From positions 2,728,001-2,792,000 of the forward strand of contig NC_021741.1 of assembly GCF_000422085.1 (NCBI RefSeq): a DNA stretch of 64,000 nt, written 5' to 3'. Below the pieces are notes generated by a model. It was not told the origin of the DNA, made no database searches, and saw only the letters and a program-made list of their open reading frames with translations. Positions within the stretch are counted from its first letter, which is position 1. Every line of letters begins with the position of its first letter. A program made the translations under genes and the position numbers. Shown in pieces: positions 63,949 through 64,000 of the stretch. Source of the DNA: Serratia liquefaciens ATCC 27592 (lineage in GTDB: Bacteria > Pseudomonadota > Gammaproteobacteria > Enterobacterales > Enterobacteriaceae).

Positions 63949-64000
63949 CTAGTTTTTGTCAGACAGAGTTCTTTCTGCGATTTCCTGTTGCTCTTGCGGT
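63949..64000 (-). CDS. pgpB: Phosphatidylglycerophosphatase B, 3' end only
   Basis: The minus-strand frame running in from the window edge ends PQEQQEIAERTLSDKN then TAG (63949-63951). This resembles the PgpB tail I recall from E. coli (PAEENREIAQ...), and pgpB precedes lapA there. Only 17 codons are present, so the call rests mainly on synteny. Confidence 0.6.
   Translation of the reverse strand, partial: PQEQQEIAERTLSDKN

Overview
The window is chromosomal DNA of an enterobacterium, most likely a Serratia species (Yersiniaceae). Nearly every block matches a known Escherichia coli neighbourhood (ldhA-hslJ-ydbJ-ydbK; ttcA-fnrS-zntB; mppA-mpaA-ycjG-tpx-tyrR-ycjF-ycjX-pspDCBA/pspF; sapABCDF; rnb; yciT-osmB-yciH-pyrF-lapBA-pgpB). 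The blocks are joined in a different order and carry inserted genes. The genus is inferred from protein resemblance and layout. No rRNA, tRNA, CRISPR array, insertion sequence or prophage was recognised.

Layout. 1-5.5 kb: end of ldhA, hslJ, ydbJ, an EmrE-type SMR pump and the pyruvate:flavodoxin oxidoreductase ydbK. 5.5-15.6 kb: a gold/copper island like Salmonella gesABC-golTSB. It has a lipoprotein adaptor, RND pump, outer-membrane channel, P1B ATPase, a glutaredoxin-like protein not in the classical set, a MerR-family GolS-like sensor, a GolB-like chaperone and a small DUF1471 protein. Three promoters with 19-bp spacers and CueR/GolS-type dyads drive it. 15.9-20.2 kb: ttcA, a VOC-fold protein behind a LexA box, the sRNA FnrS with its FNR site, zntB, a secreted alpha/beta hydrolase and a small unknown gene.

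20.4-32.5 kb: peptidoglycan recycling (mppA, mpaA, ycjG), tpx, tyrR and the phage-shock locus (pspABCD-ycjX-ycjF under a sigma-54 promoter, pspF divergent). 32.5-35.5 kb: the sRNA RyhB with a Fur box, then a Zur-box operon folE2-gamma carbonic anhydrase-COG0523 GTPase, a zinc-sparing set. 35.6-41.1 kb: sapABCDF, ended by a terminator duplicated around a 134-bp dispersed repeat. 41.3-45 kb: a yciW homologue behind two tiny cysteine-rich reading frames, a LysR regulator and dacD. 45-53.5 kb: a YdeP-like molybdoenzyme, a LysR regulator divergent from a glyoxalase, rnb, cstA and a second copy of the repeat, again inside a terminator. 53.5-58.5 kb: fsaA, a glycyl-radical enzyme and its activase behind a perfect FNR box, and yciT. 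58.5-64 kb: araD, osmB, yciH, pyrF, two inserted small genes, lapB, lapA and the 3' end of pgpB.

Regulation is unusually readable. Candidate sites are visible for a GolS-type sensor, LexA, FNR (two), TyrR, sigma-54/PspF, Fur, Zur, sigma-S and sigma-32, and two small RNAs are identifiable by sequence. The least explained items are the cysteine-rich leader frames before yciW, the terminator-associated repeat, the SOS-box VOC gene, and the glutaredoxin-like gene with competing hairpins inside the gold island. All functional calls come from recalled family resemblance and visible motifs; no database search was run.
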